In this document: piece after piece, positions 44,720-45,417 of the stretch
Position numbering within the stretch: position 1 is the stretch's first letter
Layout: every line of letters starts with the position of its first letter
Source of the DNA: Pirellulaceae bacterium
GTDB lineage: Bacteria; Planctomycetota; Planctomycetia; Pirellulales; Pirellulaceae
Assembly (NCBI GenBank): GCA_022448645.1
Contig: JAKVBZ010000041.1
Location: 1 to 45,417, forward strand
Direction: 5' to 3'
DNA length: 45,417 nt
The notes under the pieces: model-generated
Told to the model about the DNA's origin: nothing
Seen by the model: only the letters and a program-made list of their open reading frames with translations
Database searches by the model: none
Program-made: the position numbers and the translations under genes

Positions 44720-45417
44720 ATGCCTACCATCCATCAAGACAATGTAAATACCAGGCCCAATTGGGGCCTGGCAGCCGTCATCATCGGACTTACCATGTTG
44801 GCAAGCTGCAGCAACTCCATGTTTCCCGTCTTGGGGCCACGCATCATGGAGATGTATGAGCTCTCTGCGGAACAATTCGGCAAGACGATGGGATTGCGAA
44901 ATCTGTTTCGCATACCGAGTTTGCTGCTAGTGGGACCACTCATCGGTGTGTTTGGCCCCCGTCGCGTGGCCGAGTTTGCGATGATCGGCGTGGCGATCGC
45001 CTTTCTGATCTTAGGCGTCGGCCAAGCCATGTTGGCCATTCAGGTCTCGTTGGCCCTCTTCGGGTTCTTCAATGGCTTGTTTTCGGTGGCGGTTCCCACA
45101 CTGCTGATCTCCCTCGTTCCTGCTCGAAAACGGGGTATGTTTTCGGTCAACCTGGTTGCCATTGCCTTTCCAGCAATGATTTACCCGTTCCTGGCCAGCG
45201 AGTTATTGACTTGGACCGAGAATCAACTTGAATACAGCCAAACCATCTTCGCCCCATTTGCCATTTTCGGAGGGCTGTTGTTGGTCGGAGCTATCGTGCT
45301 GTCGTTCTGGAAACGAGAAAAGAATATCATCAAAAAACAGCCTCCAGAAGCATCAACAGGTGCGAGCCCTGCACGCCAAAATCCCTTGACCGAGGCTTTA
45401 CAAAACGTATTGCCAAC
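44720..45417 (+). CDS. MFS transporter, cut off at the window end
   Basis: The frame is open from ATG 44720 to the window edge, giving 232 residues. About six membrane spans are seen, beginning WGLAAVIIGLTMLASCSN, with a typical loop (PRIMEMYELSAEQFGK) after the first and a MFS-like basic GPRRVAEF loop between spans 2 and 3. A long loop with ENQLEYSQ comes before the sixth span. This is the N-terminal half of a major facilitator superfamily protein. It follows the M81 gene by 24 bases and is probably co-transcribed. Its substrate is unknown. Confidence 0.85.
   Translation, partial: MPTIHQDNVNTRPNWGLAAVIIGLTMLASCSNSMFPVLGPRIMEMYELSAEQFGKTMGLRNLFRIPSLLLVGPLIGVFGPRRVAEFAMIGVAIAFLILGVGQAMLAIQVSLALFGFFNGLFSVAVPTLLISLVPARKRGMFSVNLVAIAFPAMIYPFLASELLTWTENQLEYSQTIFAPFAIFGGLLLVGAIVLSFWKREKNIIKKQPPEASTGASPARQNPLTEALQNVLP
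44751..44771 (+). promoter_or_regulatory. GC-rich hairpin just inside the MFS gene
   Basis: CCAGGCCC (44751-44758), loop AATTG, GGGCCTGG (44764-44771): a perfect eight-base-pair stem about 30 bases after the start codon. Placed here it could slow initiation or be a protein-binding site, or it could just follow from the coding sequence (NTRPNWGLA). Confidence 0.3.

Noticed and set aside
1..45417. CRISPR arrays, tRNA or rRNA genes, insertion sequences
   Set aside because: I looked for spaced direct repeats, cloverleaf T-arm motifs and transposase motifs in the gaps and saw none. The only direct repeat array (11062-11143) has no spacers.

Overview
The window looks like chromosome from a planctomycete, probably Pirellulales-like. 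This is inferred from gene content, not from a marker gene. Pointers are a YhaN/Rad50-like coiled-coil protein fused to a DUF4332-type helix-hairpin domain, an HDOD protein with a degenerate GGDEF tail, a thioredoxin-trypsin fusion, many secreted proteins and lipoproteins of planctomycete type, weak or absent Shine-Dalgarno sites at many genes, and frequent TTG/GTG starts. Base composition is moderately GC-rich. There are no rRNA or tRNA genes, CRISPR arrays, transposases or phage genes that I can see.

Layout. (1) 1-3662: a carbohydrate patch with a truncated LamG-type secreted protein and a secreted beta-propeller glycosidase-like protein on the minus strand, diverging from an enolase-superfamily sugar-acid dehydratase. 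(2) 3923-8561: two small hypothetical genes and a minus-strand run metG - alpha/beta hydrolase - TauE/SafE permease. (3) 8882-11158: a short exported peptide whose frame stays open beyond its stop codon, a thioredoxin-trypsin fusion, a 43-residue membrane peptide, then a six-copy 14-bp tandem repeat and a hairpin. (4) 11199-14078 (minus): an HDOD regulator followed by a site-2 protease. (5) 14316-16981: an ABC-2 type exporter (ATPase plus fused permease).

(6) 17373-26047: an envelope cluster. It holds a degenerate SMC-like protein with DUF4332, a lipoprotein, KdsD and KdsC (KDO precursor synthesis), and a 1014-residue LptC/LptA-like protein. The genes are tightly packed and probably co-transcribed, which ties the degenerate ATPase-like protein to outer-membrane/LPS assembly. 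(7) 26693-29492: a CUT2-type sugar ABC importer (Tat-lipoprotein binding protein, permease, single-domain ATPase). (8) 29670-31621: a decayed fused MFS/spermidine-synthase gene with two homopolymer frameshifts and a central deletion. (9) 31692-33912: an aldo/keto reductase diverging from an iron-type alcohol dehydrogenase.

(10) 33968-41181 (minus): a seven-gene efflux operon in the order TolC-like, Cys-rich secreted protein, FtsX-type permease, OB-fold-like lipoprotein, HlyD-like adaptor, LolD/MacB-like ATPase, second FtsX-type permease. It carries a complete MacAB/DevBCA-TolC style machine plus two uncharacterised accessory proteins. (11) 41371-45417: a ThDP enzyme of the acetolactate-synthase family, divergent from an M81 (MlrC-like) metallopeptidase and a truncated MFS transporter.

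The most notable items are the pseudo-ATPase in the envelope operon, the two accessory proteins in the efflux operon, the thioredoxin-protease fusion, the pseudogene with its homopolymer lesions, and the 14-bp tandem repeat. No unmistakably new multi-gene system is proven by sequence reading alone. The envelope cluster and the efflux operon are the best candidates.
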